Positions 44,891-54,817 are shown, numbered from the stretch's first letter. The stretch: DNA of 64,000 nt from Paenibacillus typhae (GCF_900099765.1 NZ_FNDX01000025.1:22769-86768), one strand, 5' to 3'. The notes: a model not told the origin generated them from the sequence alone. Numbers and translations: made by a program.

Positions 44891-45493
44891 TTAAATTAGA
44901 TTCGTTGGTTCTATATCTACTGAATTCCATGTGGTTGATGGAGTATATAAATGTGTAATCGGCATTAGCATTAATGCCGTCTTCCTTACTGCAACATAGT
45001 AAAGCAAAGCAGTCTCTGTATCAAACAAATGTGTATCTTTGTGCTGTTCTAAGTTATGTTTAGCGTTATTATACGGCTTGATAACTAACTTCAAGGTTTC
45101 ATACAAATGTCTTTCTAATTTCACTTTTGCTAAAGGCAGGGCAAGCGCTTGGCCTAATGGATACCTGCGGATAGTAAACAATCTCTTTATCAGCGACTCT
45201 AAATGTAATCCACTCATATGTATTATTTCTCTAGTAACCCAATCAAAATCTTCAGGTTTCATCTTTAGATAAGCATAAATATATTGAATTGGCCGAAAAA
45301 TATCTCGGTCCCCTCTCTCATACCGCCCAGTGTCTCCAATATTGATATTGTGAATGCCTGCTCCACCAATCTTTATGTCAATCTCAAGCATTGAAGAGAA
45401 CAGATTATTTCGGTTACTGGAAATTTTACGGATTTCGCTTATTTCTTGCGAAGTTAATAACTTACTTGCAATATCAATAATGTAATTTTTCAA
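44891..45493 (-). CDS. Hypothetical helical protein at right end of segment 1
   Basis: 200 residues from a TTG at 45493 with AGGGGTGG upstream. Mostly helical, with FDWVTREIIHMSGLHLESLI and PYNNAKHNLEQHKDTHLFD; the NxxKH stretch again recalls HEPN-type helices. Family not recognised. It is the last gene before att junction B. Confidence 0.5.
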   Translation of the reverse strand: MKNYIIDIASKLLTSQEISEIRKISSNRNNLFSSMLEIDIKIGGAGIHNINIGDTGRYERGDRDIFRPIQYIYAYLKMKPEDFDWVTREIIHMSGLHLESLIKRLFTIRRYPLGQALALPLAKVKLERHLYETLKLVIKPYNNAKHNLEQHKDTHLFDTETALLYYVAVRKTALMLMPITHLYTPSTTWNSVDIEPTNLI

Positions 45494-45594
45494 AACAACC
45501 ACCCCTAATTATCATTTGAAACAAGTATTAATATCTTAAGCAATTATTCACCTTTAGTAATAGTTTCCATTATTTTGATACTTATGTACAGGGT

Positions 45595-45660
45595 AAAAGT
45601 ATGGCGAATCAAAAAAAACCACCATTAAAGGCAGCTTTATAAGTATTAATATATTGATTT
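45595..45660. repeat. Element right-end repeat, copy 1
   Basis: 66 bases from AAAAGTATGGCGAAT to the arm TTGATTT recur at 55928-55993 with about eight changes. Both stand immediately left of an att core and define the right terminus of segments 1 and 2. Confidence 0.8.
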
Positions 45661-45702
45661 ACACTAACATCTCATCAATGACAAGTTCTTGTGGATCAAC
45701 AA
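45654..45702. other. att junction B with both element arms (attP-like)
   Basis: Arm TTGATTTACACTAAC on the left, core TCAATGACAAGT (45675-45686), and inverted arm CTTGTGGATCAACAA on the right. Unlike the others it has element arms on both sides, as expected where two elements meet or for an unrecombined attP. Core differs from A, D and E at three positions. Confidence 0.8.
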
Positions 45703-45864
45703 CTAGCTATACCCAACAGATAAGAAGACAGGCTTGTTGTCGCGTTTTGCGACTTCAAAAGCCTCTTAAGACCAAGGGAACCAGTTCACCGGGTTGTAAG
45801 CATGTTGCAACAAGTATGGTGACTTTTCCTTGGCTAATCTATTGGGTACTTTGTGAGTTGTCAC
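45703..45864 (-). pseudogene. yyaL 5' fragment B (decayed mimic)
   Basis: Same length (54 codons) and lineage as fragment A. The start ATG is GTG and an in-frame TAA replaces a Glu codon after FPWS, so it is not functional. Ends GYS-TAG at the arm like fragment A. Confidence 0.85.
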
Positions 45865-46077
45865 GGGGCATCACCTCGTTTCGTGTTGGATTTGGGTAAA
45901 GTATTGCTTAGGGTTAGTTTACCCAAAAAGGTGGGGGAAGGCTCAGGATATGAAAAAGACTACAAACATCAGAGAAGTATTTAGTAAGGGACCGGAAATT
46001 CATGGTCATCAATTTCTCGCAAAGATCATATAAGTAACACCTTATTAATATCTTACGATTTATCTCATTTCATTTAA

Positions 46078-49000
46078 TTAAAACTCTTTTAGAACTTCAT
46101 CAATCTGTTCTCGCTCAATTTCCCGTCTCCATGCTTCAATTGACCTCTCAACTCTTTGTTTGTGCTTTAAATAAGTTAATCCAGTTAAAGCCGGAAGCAA
46201 AGATTCTAAGAAAGATATTCTTGCTTCCATGTATGGAATCATACTTCCCCACCCACCATAACTTCTTGATTCCAACTGAATTTCTTCAAATAAAATGGGA
46301 TCAGTATTTAATTGAATAAAATGCAGAAGATGCTTTTTTCGGCGTTCAATTGAAACCTTAGCTTCAGTAATAGATGAAAATAAAACTTTCATGAACTTTG
46401 AATTATCATAATTAATATTGATGAAATGAGATAACCATTCGTCTTGACGAATAATTCGAGTATCAGAATTATCTCTGACTATGAAGAGGCTTGATATGTA
46501 ATCTGAGACTCGCCATGATTGAATACCTTCATCATAACAATACACTTTGAAAATATGATCGGCGAGTTGCATATAGTTGTCACAATTCCAAATTACAGAT
46601 ATCCGGTTTTCATCTTCATTCCTCAAAGAGTCTCTATCTTTCAAAGTATACTGAATAAACTCATCGATAAATGTAAATTCACCCTTTATAAAATGAATTA
46701 GATATTGTCCGTCGATATCTAAATGTCTTTCGTAGGAAATTAATTTAAAGTATATTTCTTTCAGTAAGCCCAAATCTTTTTTGAATCGGTTAATTAGTAT
46801 GTCTGGATTAATACCTCCACCATACGACCCAAACATCGAATGAAAATATAATGAAAACATAAAGGGAGAATAGTCATACTTTCTCGTAATAATTCTACTT
46901 GCTTTTACAAATATTTCGTCATCAACATGTCTATATCTTTCCAAAAACTCTATTTCTCTGTATGGTGATGAAGTAATATTACCCTCATTTGAGGATAAAA
47001 AGTCGTATAAGCTTTGTACTAGTTGTCTCGAAATAGTTTCCGAGGGCAGATTCTTATAGAAAGAAAACTGCCAGGCATTTTTCTGATCAAATTCAACTTT
47101 ATTAATAATGTCATAGGCTCGCTTAGCACCAACAATTTCAAATAACTTAATAATTATTGGATCAGGATACAAGTCTATAGGTGTATTGTGAGCTAAATAG
47201 ATATCAACAACATATAAAAAAAGTTCTCTATTAATTGCCAGGTGATTGAACGCATACTGCAACCCACTACTAATATCCCAAGTATTTTTAGGATCATATT
47301 TTTGATAATTTGAACATATTTGAATTATATTCAGAATCACTTCTTCCGTACAACCCTTTAATAACGTTCTGATATCAGACTCCTTAAACTCTTGTTCCTT
47401 CTTCCAATCGAATTCTTCTAAGTGACGCTTACCCTTTAAAATGTGATAGATTAGGAAATCAGCACTATTCAGGTATTCAGATAAATATGGCTGTAAATCT
47501 ATACCCAAACGTTTAAATTGATCTGCTACTGTTTTTGCAATAATACAATGTGACAGCCTATTCGGTGAAAAAAGATCACTAAAAAAGCGGACAATAAATG
47601 GGAGATCTAACTGAACCAATTCTTCCTCTATTTTATCTCTATTGTAGTGTCCATAATTTTTAATTATAGTCTCAATTTCTTGCTGGTATGCTTCTTCATT
47701 TTGATACAAATCAAATAAACTATTCCATATCAATTCTCTATATTTTTTAGAGCCCTCACTTAGCTGAACTGGTATTTGAGACATAATGATGGTATTTCCT
47801 CTCCCAGCTTCTGAAGGTGAGAAATACAGTTTTAGGAACTCAGCAGCAACTCTAATAAAAAGAATACATTCATTTTCATTTTTCCATGTATCAGCATGCT
47901 CAATAAATTTATGTATCAGTTGAATCTGCGTCCAATAGTCATAGCGATGTGAATTTTTTTTAACACTAAATGAATTGTTAATTGTGTGATAGAAACTCAT
48001 GAAACCTTGCGGCATTTTTTTGTAATACTCGAACAATAAATCCAAAGCTTCTGGCAAATCACTTCTATCGTGAAACCCACCTATAAGGCTTAAAATATCG
48101 TCATTTACGCTTTGATTACGACTCTCTTTCTCAAAATCTATAGAATTAATATCCAAACTCCCTTGAGGTAATGAATCAATTCTTTCTTTTAACATCAGGA
48201 GCGTTTCAGTTGGTCTAGTACTATAAAACACTTTTACAAAATCAAAGAACAAGGGACTCCGCGATTTTTCAAAATCATCCCATACAATACAGATTTCTTT
48301 TTCAAGTTTTTGATGCATATCCTCAGAAGCAAAGATATTTGCTAGAGTATTTATCGCATTAATTACACGTGGTTTATGGCTTCCAAAAAATTCTTTCAGC
48401 ATTACTGATAACGGAATGATCCGCTTCGTTATAAATACATACGAAAGTAGATAATTACCGAGACATTGATCGGATATTTTTACAGCTTTATCGTTGTAAA
48501 TATCAACTAATTCCAATTCATGTAATTTATAGGCACATTTAATGAACATTTTATCCGAAATGCCTAATTTCTCCAAAACGGGTATCAGGTATTCTAGTCT
48601 TTCGAGGTTTATTGCTGATAGAAAAGAAATTATGCCTGCTACCGCATACAAATCTCTATCTTGATCGAAAATATTTTCTTGTATATATTTACCGTAATAT
48701 CCTTCATACAATTGAGTCGCATCATTAATGCTAGATAAGGATTGTGTTTCAACCGCAAGCTTCCCCGCAATGACAGCAAGCCTCGCATTTCCCTCAGCAA
48801 TCCTAACAATCTTATCGAGATAGTTTGTATTTAATATCTGCAGATTAGCCTCTAGAAGTTTCTTTATCTCTTCATCTGAAAACGTGCTAATCGTACAAAC
48901 CTCTGGAATTGTATAATTGCGAATATCTTGAATCGTCGTTAGCCTTGCATAATCTCTCACAGTAATTACGATTTTCACATCATAACCTTGTTTATACTTT

Positions 49001-49839
49001 GTAAGATACTGCAGTATATGTTGTAATCCTGAAAGTTGATTTGCATCATCAATTAGCAAAAGGTATCTGTTGGGAGTATCTAAAGATACTTTTAAATCTT
49101 CATATATAGGAAGTCGATTGCTTTGAATGCACAACAATCTATAATCATTTTCATATGCATATTTTTTACAACACTCCAAAGCCAATCGTGTTTTCCCTAC
49201 TCCAGCAGGTCCTGTTATCAACGTAACGCTTGTATTTTCTATTTTAGTTAACACTTCGTTGATTTCACTTTCTCTAAACTTAAACGTAGTTGAAAGTGGG
49301 GCTGCCATACCGTTCGAATCATAAACAGATATGAATTCGTTGACTTCAAAAATTTGGTCTGTACTAATTGATATCCCTAAAAAATCGCGTGATATTCCAT
49401 GAAACCGAGTATAAATATTACTGGCTATATCGTCTATTCCATATAATTGAAGTAACACTCCATTGCATGAACAATAATCGCGTAGCTCTTTGCTTTTCCC
49501 CGCAGATAAATTAGCTGAGGTATGACAATAGATAATCTCTGCAATACCTGTTGCCTCTACCCCAGTTTTATTGGGGTTCAAACAATCGCAAATATCTGCG
49601 AGTATTTTTTCAAATATGTTTGACTGCTGAGTAGTGTACATAACAAAAATATAATTTCCGTTTGGATCAAGAAAATATGTATCAGGGATACCCTTTGTAG
49701 TCTTCATGGTTCCAGATTTCATGCCCAATGATAATACATTTTCGTATCCTAATTTATATAAATACGCATCACATAATTCTTGAAATGCACCACCATCTAG
49801 TTGTAAAATTCTTTGCTTTATGTCTGTCAACTTGGACAA
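46078..49839 (-). CDS. STAND NTPase with N-terminal nuclease-like domain (Avs-like)
   Basis: 1253 residues from a TTG at 49839 (GGGGGAA nine bases upstream). N-terminal domain at about 1-130 resembles restriction-endonuclease-fold domains seen in STAND defence proteins (FQELCDAYLYKLGYENV, KGIPDTYF, then YIFVMYTTQQ where the usual Glu is Met, so activity is doubtful). NTPase: Walker A GPAGVGKTR (about 210-218), Walker B YLLLIDDAN, sensor TVRDYARL. The long C-terminal 800 residues are helical, repeat-like, and would sense a ligand. It follows SIR2 and HerA genes in the same direction. It has a TATAAT-like box in the 155-base gap, so it may also have its own promoter. Confidence 0.8.
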   Translation of the reverse strand: MSKLTDIKQRILQLDGGAFQELCDAYLYKLGYENVLSLGMKSGTMKTTKGIPDTYFLDPNGNYIFVMYTTQQSNIFEKILADICDCLNPNKTGVEATGIAEIIYCHTSANLSAGKSKELRDYCSCNGVLLQLYGIDDIASNIYTRFHGISRDFLGISISTDQIFEVNEFISVYDSNGMAAPLSTTFKFRESEINEVLTKIENTSVTLITGPAGVGKTRLALECCKKYAYENDYRLLCIQSNRLPIYEDLKVSLDTPNRYLLLIDDANQLSGLQHILQYLTKYKQGYDVKIVITVRDYARLTTIQDIRNYTIPEVCTISTFSDEEIKKLLEANLQILNTNYLDKIVRIAEGNARLAVIAGKLAVETQSLSSINDATQLYEGYYGKYIQENIFDQDRDLYAVAGIISFLSAINLERLEYLIPVLEKLGISDKMFIKCAYKLHELELVDIYNDKAVKISDQCLGNYLLSYVFITKRIIPLSVMLKEFFGSHKPRVINAINTLANIFASEDMHQKLEKEICIVWDDFEKSRSPLFFDFVKVFYSTRPTETLLMLKERIDSLPQGSLDINSIDFEKESRNQSVNDDILSLIGGFHDRSDLPEALDLLFEYYKKMPQGFMSFYHTINNSFSVKKNSHRYDYWTQIQLIHKFIEHADTWKNENECILFIRVAAEFLKLYFSPSEAGRGNTIIMSQIPVQLSEGSKKYRELIWNSLFDLYQNEEAYQQEIETIIKNYGHYNRDKIEEELVQLDLPFIVRFFSDLFSPNRLSHCIIAKTVADQFKRLGIDLQPYLSEYLNSADFLIYHILKGKRHLEEFDWKKEQEFKESDIRTLLKGCTEEVILNIIQICSNYQKYDPKNTWDISSGLQYAFNHLAINRELFLYVVDIYLAHNTPIDLYPDPIIIKLFEIVGAKRAYDIINKVEFDQKNAWQFSFYKNLPSETISRQLVQSLYDFLSSNEGNITSSPYREIEFLERYRHVDDEIFVKASRIITRKYDYSPFMFSLYFHSMFGSYGGGINPDILINRFKKDLGLLKEIYFKLISYERHLDIDGQYLIHFIKGEFTFIDEFIQYTLKDRDSLRNEDENRISVIWNCDNYMQLADHIFKVYCYDEGIQSWRVSDYISSLFIVRDNSDTRIIRQDEWLSHFININYDNSKFMKVLFSSITEAKVSIERRKKHLLHFIQLNTDPILFEEIQLESRSYGGWGSMIPYMEARISFLESLLPALTGLTYLKHKQRVERSIEAWRREIEREQIDEVLKEF

Positions 49840-49994
49840 TTATGATTCCCCCAATGCTTAAGTGATTTTCTTCTCTATAAAAAAATAAACTCGCTTGAAT
49901 TTTGCTTATTATAGTTGGGAGTCGCATTGGGAGGAAAAAAGGTTCCCCTAATTAATTGAGTTACCGTTGCAAGTCACCTTGTATTATTTCTAAC

Positions 49995-51698
49995 TTAATT
50001 TTTTGATTGCTTTCTCATTGATTCTACTGCAACTGCTAATACATCAGAAACTGTACTCTGAGACCACTTATCCCAAAACTTAACTGTCGCGCTGTCAGGT
50101 TTCATTTTAGGTTCAGCAATTTTAACTCTACTGGGCAATAAACTTGCATCACCAACGACCAATGCTTCTCCAATATCCAATATGGGTAAAAGTTCTGCGT
50201 AGTTTCCCAGACTATCTGGCAGAAGTTTTTTCACAACATTTTGATCATCTGCATTCGTTAATCTCATAGCAATAAAATTACTACTTTGACTAAGCACAGT
50301 CCGGTTTACTTCCGACGGTCTTTGAGAAATTACTACCAAACCGATCCCATATTTTCTTCCTTCTTTAGCGATCCGTTCAAAGCTTAATAAGCTTGATGCT
50401 TCAACTCCAAGTTGTACATTAGCTGGAATATAAAGATGCGCTTCATCACAAAACAACGCAATGGGATGGATTTTGTCCTTATCTACCCATTGTTGAACTG
50501 AAAATACAATTCTAGCAATTAGTGAAACTACTAATGGCAAAATATCAGAAGGAACTTCAGAGAAGTTAATAATCTTCACCCCTCCACCTTGTGAAGCTGA
50601 GGACATTAATTTTTTACATAGGGAGGTCATATAATCATATTGTAATAACGCTTGATCATTAGAAAACATAAAATTCAAACGTTTGTCTTGTATTTTTGCT
50701 TTTAACCTTTGAATAAACCGTGAAAGCTTACCGTAAAATTCCCCTTGTTTTTCTTTATTATTTGCTCCAGGAACCATTCTTGTATCTAAATCTTCTATAC
50801 TATTAATTAGTTCATCAATTCTATATGGAATAGGGCTATCAATTGTTAAGTTATCTAACATAAACGCCTTATCTTGTTCTTTTAAAGAAGCTTCTTTTTC
50901 TTGTAGAACTGTTCTACTAAAAACCATCGCCTGATTAGGGGCATTGCTGTCACTACGATCAAGCATCATGGATAACATTTCGTCATAAGTAAGTAACCAA
51001 TACGGCAAAAACATGTTCCCATCTTTCACACTATCTGATGGGCCAGCAATCTTATAATGCTGAATTCCCTCCCCCTTAATTGGTGCATATTCTCCGTGGA
51101 TATCAAATAATATTGCATTCGATGAGTCCAACTTAGCAATTTGTTCAACTAAAGAGGCAACAGTATATGACTTGCCAGAGCCAGTACTTCCAGCAATGAC
51201 AGCATGTCGTTGAAATAACTTATTCCCGTCCAACCAAGCCTTTGCATTATCATTGAGCGTATAGGTTCCAATACATAGAGGATTATTAGTATCTGCTGAG
51301 CTCTGAGATATCACCCCCATAAAACTTGTTAATGTTACATCGTCCATTATAAAACAATCAGCATCAATCTCGGGTACTGATTCCAACGTACGCTTAAATT
51401 GATTTGAAGCAAGTCCAATTTTATCAAAAAAAGTACCTATCAAGGTTATTTTAACAATATCATTTGAACATGGAACTTCTTCATCCTCCACTTCCATATC
51501 CTCATCAAATTTACGCATAATTTTAACAACCAATCCAATTAAATGCTGTCCACGTTTTGAAGCGCGGATCACAACTAAATGATTCACCTGTAGTTTAGAA
51601 AGCATGTCGCCTCTAGTAACTTTTACAATAACGGAAGCAGTATCTACGCTTTGGACTTTACCTACAGCCTGTGGATCTTGAAATTTGAAAATAGACAT
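49995..51698 (-). CDS. HerA-type DNA-translocase ATPase
   Basis: 567 residues; GGAGG precedes the ATG. N-terminal HAS-barrel (about 10-85), Walker A GSTGSGKSYT (about 170-179), Walker B PIALFCDEAHLYIP, and the HerA/FtsK-like motor motifs GIGLVVISQRPSEVNRTVLSQ and ADDQNVVKKLLPD. HerA forms hexamers. It is 15 bases downstream of the SIR2 gene; SIR2-HerA pairs form large NADase/nuclease complexes that protect against phages (known from other bacteria). Confidence 0.92.
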   Translation of the reverse strand: MSIFKFQDPQAVGKVQSVDTASVIVKVTRGDMLSKLQVNHLVVIRASKRGQHLIGLVVKIMRKFDEDMEVEDEEVPCSNDIVKITLIGTFFDKIGLASNQFKRTLESVPEIDADCFIMDDVTLTSFMGVISQSSADTNNPLCIGTYTLNDNAKAWLDGNKLFQRHAVIAGSTGSGKSYTVASLVEQIAKLDSSNAILFDIHGEYAPIKGEGIQHYKIAGPSDSVKDGNMFLPYWLLTYDEMLSMMLDRSDSNAPNQAMVFSRTVLQEKEASLKEQDKAFMLDNLTIDSPIPYRIDELINSIEDLDTRMVPGANNKEKQGEFYGKLSRFIQRLKAKIQDKRLNFMFSNDQALLQYDYMTSLCKKLMSSASQGGGVKIINFSEVPSDILPLVVSLIARIVFSVQQWVDKDKIHPIALFCDEAHLYIPANVQLGVEASSLLSFERIAKEGRKYGIGLVVISQRPSEVNRTVLSQSSNFIAMRLTNADDQNVVKKLLPDSLGNYAELLPILDIGEALVVGDASLLPSRVKIAEPKMKPDSATVKFWDKWSQSTVSDVLAVAVESMRKQSKN

Positions 51699-51713
51699 CT
51701 ACAAACCTCCAAA

Positions 51714-52703
51714 TTAGTTAAGAATATTATAAAACTCTTCCAACTTCCAAAACTCTCCTTTTTCTGAGTGTTTTACATCTTTCATTAAAAAATCTGTGTA
51801 TCCTGCTATATCATTTTCTTGAATTATTACATAATTGGTTGCATTCATTGATATCATTTTTAATGCAGAGTCCGATAATTTCTTAGTAACTACGACTATT
51901 GGTTTTCCCTTGCGAATGGCACTAATTATGTTAGTTTGTATCTGCTCATCATTAAACCCATAACCAATACATAAAAAGCTATCAGCTTTTGCAATGTAAT
52001 CATCTGCAATATGTATTACATCTCTACAAGGAGGTTGAGCGATTGAGCGATATTTTTCTGATCCTGGCGGAATAATCTTCGGATGCATTTGTTCCGGTAT
52101 TATTGCTTGTAAAGGAATTGAATATATACTTCCGTTGCTGTGTTCAAACCAGTCTAAAGAACCATGTACTTTCAATAGATTAACCTTTCTTTTCCCCTTA
52201 GCTAATTCAATATCGATCATCCTCATATATCTACCAGCGCACAGTGTATTTACAGATAAATTAAATTGATCACATGCGTATTCAATAACGCGATCATAAT
52301 TTGTGGTAATAACATTCACTTGCTTAGGGTGAGGTACACACATTGCTTTTAGTAATTTACCTATAGACAAAGTGATTTCGTCCTTTAGTACTTTATGAAA
52401 AAGCTGTAAATCGTACTTAGCAACTAACTCCCACGTACTTCTCGTGATATCATACATGATTTCTTCCAGCAAGTTTAGCCCGGTCAGTGCTGACTCCAGA
52501 TCTTGCCCTTTCTTTAAACGCTCTTGGAATTCAACCCATTCATTATCAAAACTATATTTAGGTCCTAGTTGTGTAATGAGATGTTCGGAAAGTTGAAACA
52601 TTCCTGGAATACCATAAGGAATTGTTCCACCAGTACCCATTAAAATTAATGGAACATCTTGAGTGAACTTCTGAACTAATTTAAAAACCGTATTCAGTTC
52701 CAT
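51714..52703 (-). CDS. SIR2-family NAD-hydrolysing protein
   Basis: 329 residues. NAD-binding GTGGTIPYGIPG (23-34), conserved Asn in TTNYDRVIEY (Asn135), catalytic His in KVHGSLDWF (His180) and the closing FLCIGYGFNDEQI are the SIR2 landmarks. AAGGATG precedes the ATG. First gene of the SIR2-HerA-STAND operon; it is expected to deplete NAD upon infection. Confidence 0.92.
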   Translation of the reverse strand: MELNTVFKLVQKFTQDVPLILMGTGGTIPYGIPGMFQLSEHLITQLGPKYSFDNEWVEFQERLKKGQDLESALTGLNLLEEIMYDITRSTWELVAKYDLQLFHKVLKDEITLSIGKLLKAMCVPHPKQVNVITTNYDRVIEYACDQFNLSVNTLCAGRYMRMIDIELAKGKRKVNLLKVHGSLDWFEHSNGSIYSIPLQAIIPEQMHPKIIPPGSEKYRSIAQPPCRDVIHIADDYIAKADSFLCIGYGFNDEQIQTNIISAIRKGKPIVVVTKKLSDSALKMISMNATNYVIIQENDIAGYTDFLMKDVKHSEKGEFWKLEEFYNILN

Positions 52704-52775
52704 TATTAATATTCATCCTTTATAAATGATTTTAGTTCAATCTCCCGCAGAAATTATTCCAAAAAACTCCAGAAC

Positions 52776-52841
52776 CCCATTCTCTTTTTAATATTCGACA
52801 AAGTTCTCTACTCCCCTTCCAAAAGAACTAAATTTCCCCAT
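52776..52841. repeat. 65-base repeat flanking recombinase module, copy 2
   Basis: Homologue of 36344-36408. It lies between the SIR2 promoter region and the end of the second recombinase gene. Confidence 0.75.
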
Positions 52842-52905
52842 ATAAAAAACCCCCAGAACAATTCCAGAGGCCCATAGTTAATTTCAAATTGCTTCATGCA
52901 TTATT

Positions 52906-54414
52906 TTACTTATAACAAACCGTCAACTCCACCTGATACCCTTCCCGATTATACACAACCCGCTCCACCAACTTCTTCAACGCCCGATTCTTCTCTTCAC
53001 TAGTCACTACTTCACTCCATAACTCCCTGAACTGTCCAATCCGCTCAACGATCTGCTCTACAGTAGGTTAACTACTTTCATCTACTACCAGCTTTCGCAG
53101 ATCCTCCAATTCTTTCTCCAACTGCTGAATCTGTCTTGTCCTAACAGCCTTTCGTTCTAAAAATACTTGCTTCGTAATAATATCCTCTTCGTAAGATTCA
53201 TGTAGCTTAACAAATGCCCGACTCTCTTTATGCAATTCCGCTTCTTTTATTTCAATTATAGCTTTCGTGTCGGCAAACCCATTATTATGCATTTCAATAT
53301 CCCTAATAATGTTCGAGTCTAATTGAATTACTCGATCATACAATGTATTAAAGAATTCCTCATCCAATGCCTTTCCTTTTTGTTTGCACTTACTCCCATC
53401 TTTATAACGATGATAGCAAAGCGTATTCCAATACTGTCCTTTACTTTTGCTGTAAGCTACTCTGAACTGCATTTTACAGCCGCATTTTTCACAATATAAT
53501 AATCCTGACAAAGGAAACAGATTTCTACGTCCATTTGGATTCATTAACCGGTTTTTGACCAACCGCTCTTTAATGGCATCATGCTCTTCTTGTGATTTTA
53601 GTTTTTCATGTACACCTATAGCTTTTATTTGTTCTTCTTCAGGTACAAATTCAACTTGTCCTCGCTTGGTTCGCGTCTTCCCATAGGTAATGTAACCAAG
53701 ATGAATTTCGCTTAGCAATAAACGCTGTACCGTCACGTTAGACCATCCCTTGTCTATACCATTTGGTTTTATATTATAAGGAGTTCGTATTCGATTATCT
53801 GTCAACCAAATGGCAATTTCACCCAGATTATTTCCATTTAAATATTTTTCTACAATGGTTCGATAAATCGGACGCTTAGCTTCATCCACAAGTACCGCTC
53901 TTGTATTCTTATCATAATAATACGGAAACGGTGGTTTTCCATTCGTCCATATGCCTTTTTTAGCTCCTGCTTCTTTCCCCTGTTTCATTCTTCGCTTGAT
54001 TGTCTTGTATTCCATCCTCGCAAAAATCGACATGAAATCAAATGAAACGTCATCATTATCCACATCTAAATCGTATACCTTATTAGGTGTAATAATTAAT
54101 GTGTCTGAATTTAAAAAAGTATCTTTAATCAGTGTCCAATCCTTATTCTCCCCACGCCCTAATCTGTCAATATCCATGACCACTACACCGTCATATAACT
54201 GTTCCTCCACATGTCCCAATAGCCGCTGCATTTCCTTTCGAGATTCTATCTTTTCTCCAGAGGCCACTTCTTCATATAGTTTATAGGTCCAATTCTTATT
54301 CGAAACCAAGGCCAGAAGGGTATCCCTATGCTTCGAAAGAACATCTTCAAATTCACCATCGTCTCTGGATTTCCGTAAATAAACTGCTACATGTTTTATC
54401 ATTTTATCTTTCAT
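52906..54414 (-). pseudogene. Large serine recombinase, segment 2, with in-frame TAA near C-terminus
   Basis: From the ATG at 54414 (AGGAGAAGG upstream) 448 codons align with the segment 1 enzyme almost residue for residue (YLRKSRDDGEFEDVLSKHRD with Ser16, the IDRLGRG motif, the recombinase domain, the zinc ribbon and most of the coiled coil). At 53068 a TAA stands where segment 1 has Tyr. Reading on in the same frame gives EQIVERIGQFRELWSE and LVERVVYNREGY, ending VELTVCYK-TAA at 52906. One base change thus removes the last 53 residues. Activity of the truncated form is unknown. The coiled coil and zinc ribbon are complete. Confidence 0.9.
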
Positions 54415-54459
54415 AAATTCCTTCTCCTAAAAGTTAATTTTGAGTTGCCTTTTGATTAG

Positions 54460-54472
54460 AATGTTGAACATT
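54460..54472. promoter_or_regulatory. Conserved palindrome between recombinase and small ORF, copy 2
   Basis: AATGTTGAACATT, identical to 38026-38038. A further dyad TTTTGATCGAGTTGATCAAAA overlaps its right side in this copy only (54472-54492 region). Confidence 0.65.
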
Positions 54473-54522
54473 TTTGATCGAGTTGATCAAAAAGAACAAT
54501 TCTATTATTTGGAGGCAATAAA

Positions 54523-54699
54523 ATGAAGAATAAATACACTTACGTAATAACTGAAAAGAATAATTGCTCTAAACAGGCTGAATATCAGTTTCATAAGCAT
54601 GTTGCAGAAATATTAAATCGTACGATCATAACTCCAATCGAATCCCCCTTACCTCATTTAAAAGTTCCAGATTCTACACAAGAAACATCTGAAAATTAA
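54523..54699 (+). CDS. Small protein divergent from serine recombinase (58 aa)
   Basis: MKNKYTYVITEKNNCSKQ, then YQFHKHVAEILNRT, and DSTQETSEN at the end. GGAGG lies nine bases before the ATG. It is a homologue of the 57-aa protein at 38091 in the same position relative to recombinase and palindrome, and its frame stays open even though the neighbouring recombinase and acidic protein are damaged. Candidate recombination directionality factor or regulator (inference). Confidence 0.72.
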   Translation: MKNKYTYVITEKNNCSKQAEYQFHKHVAEILNRTIITPIESPLPHLKVPDSTQETSEN

Positions 54700-54711
54700 C
54701 TAAGTAAAACA

Positions 54712-54752
54712 AAAAAAATCCTGAGTACATGTACAGCGCTCAGGATTTTTTC
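54712..54752. terminator. Bidirectional terminator in recombination module, copy 2
   Basis: AAAAATCCTGAG and CTCAGGATTTTT pair around ACATGTACAGCG-type loop. Same position as 38271-38316. Confidence 0.85.
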
Positions 54753-54817
54753 TAAAAATTCGATTGTATGAATTCTCGTTCCGCTTTCTTTAAATATCTA
54801 CGCGAATTCTCAAATAA
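54752..54817 (-). pseudogene. Remnant C-terminus of the acidic module protein
   Basis: FENSRRYLKKAEREFIQSNF followed by TAG matches the end of the segment 1 protein (FENSLKYLKKAEREFIQNS). Upstream the similarity stops abruptly, so everything but the last 20 codons was deleted. Confidence 0.8.

Noticed and set aside
45654..45899. Plus-strand 81-codon frame over junction B
   Set aside because: It is antisense to a yyaL fragment and crosses the att site; no coding support.
52906..53067. Frameshift as the cause of the shorter segment 2 recombinase
   Set aside because: The downstream similarity continues in the same frame, so it is an in-frame nonsense codon.
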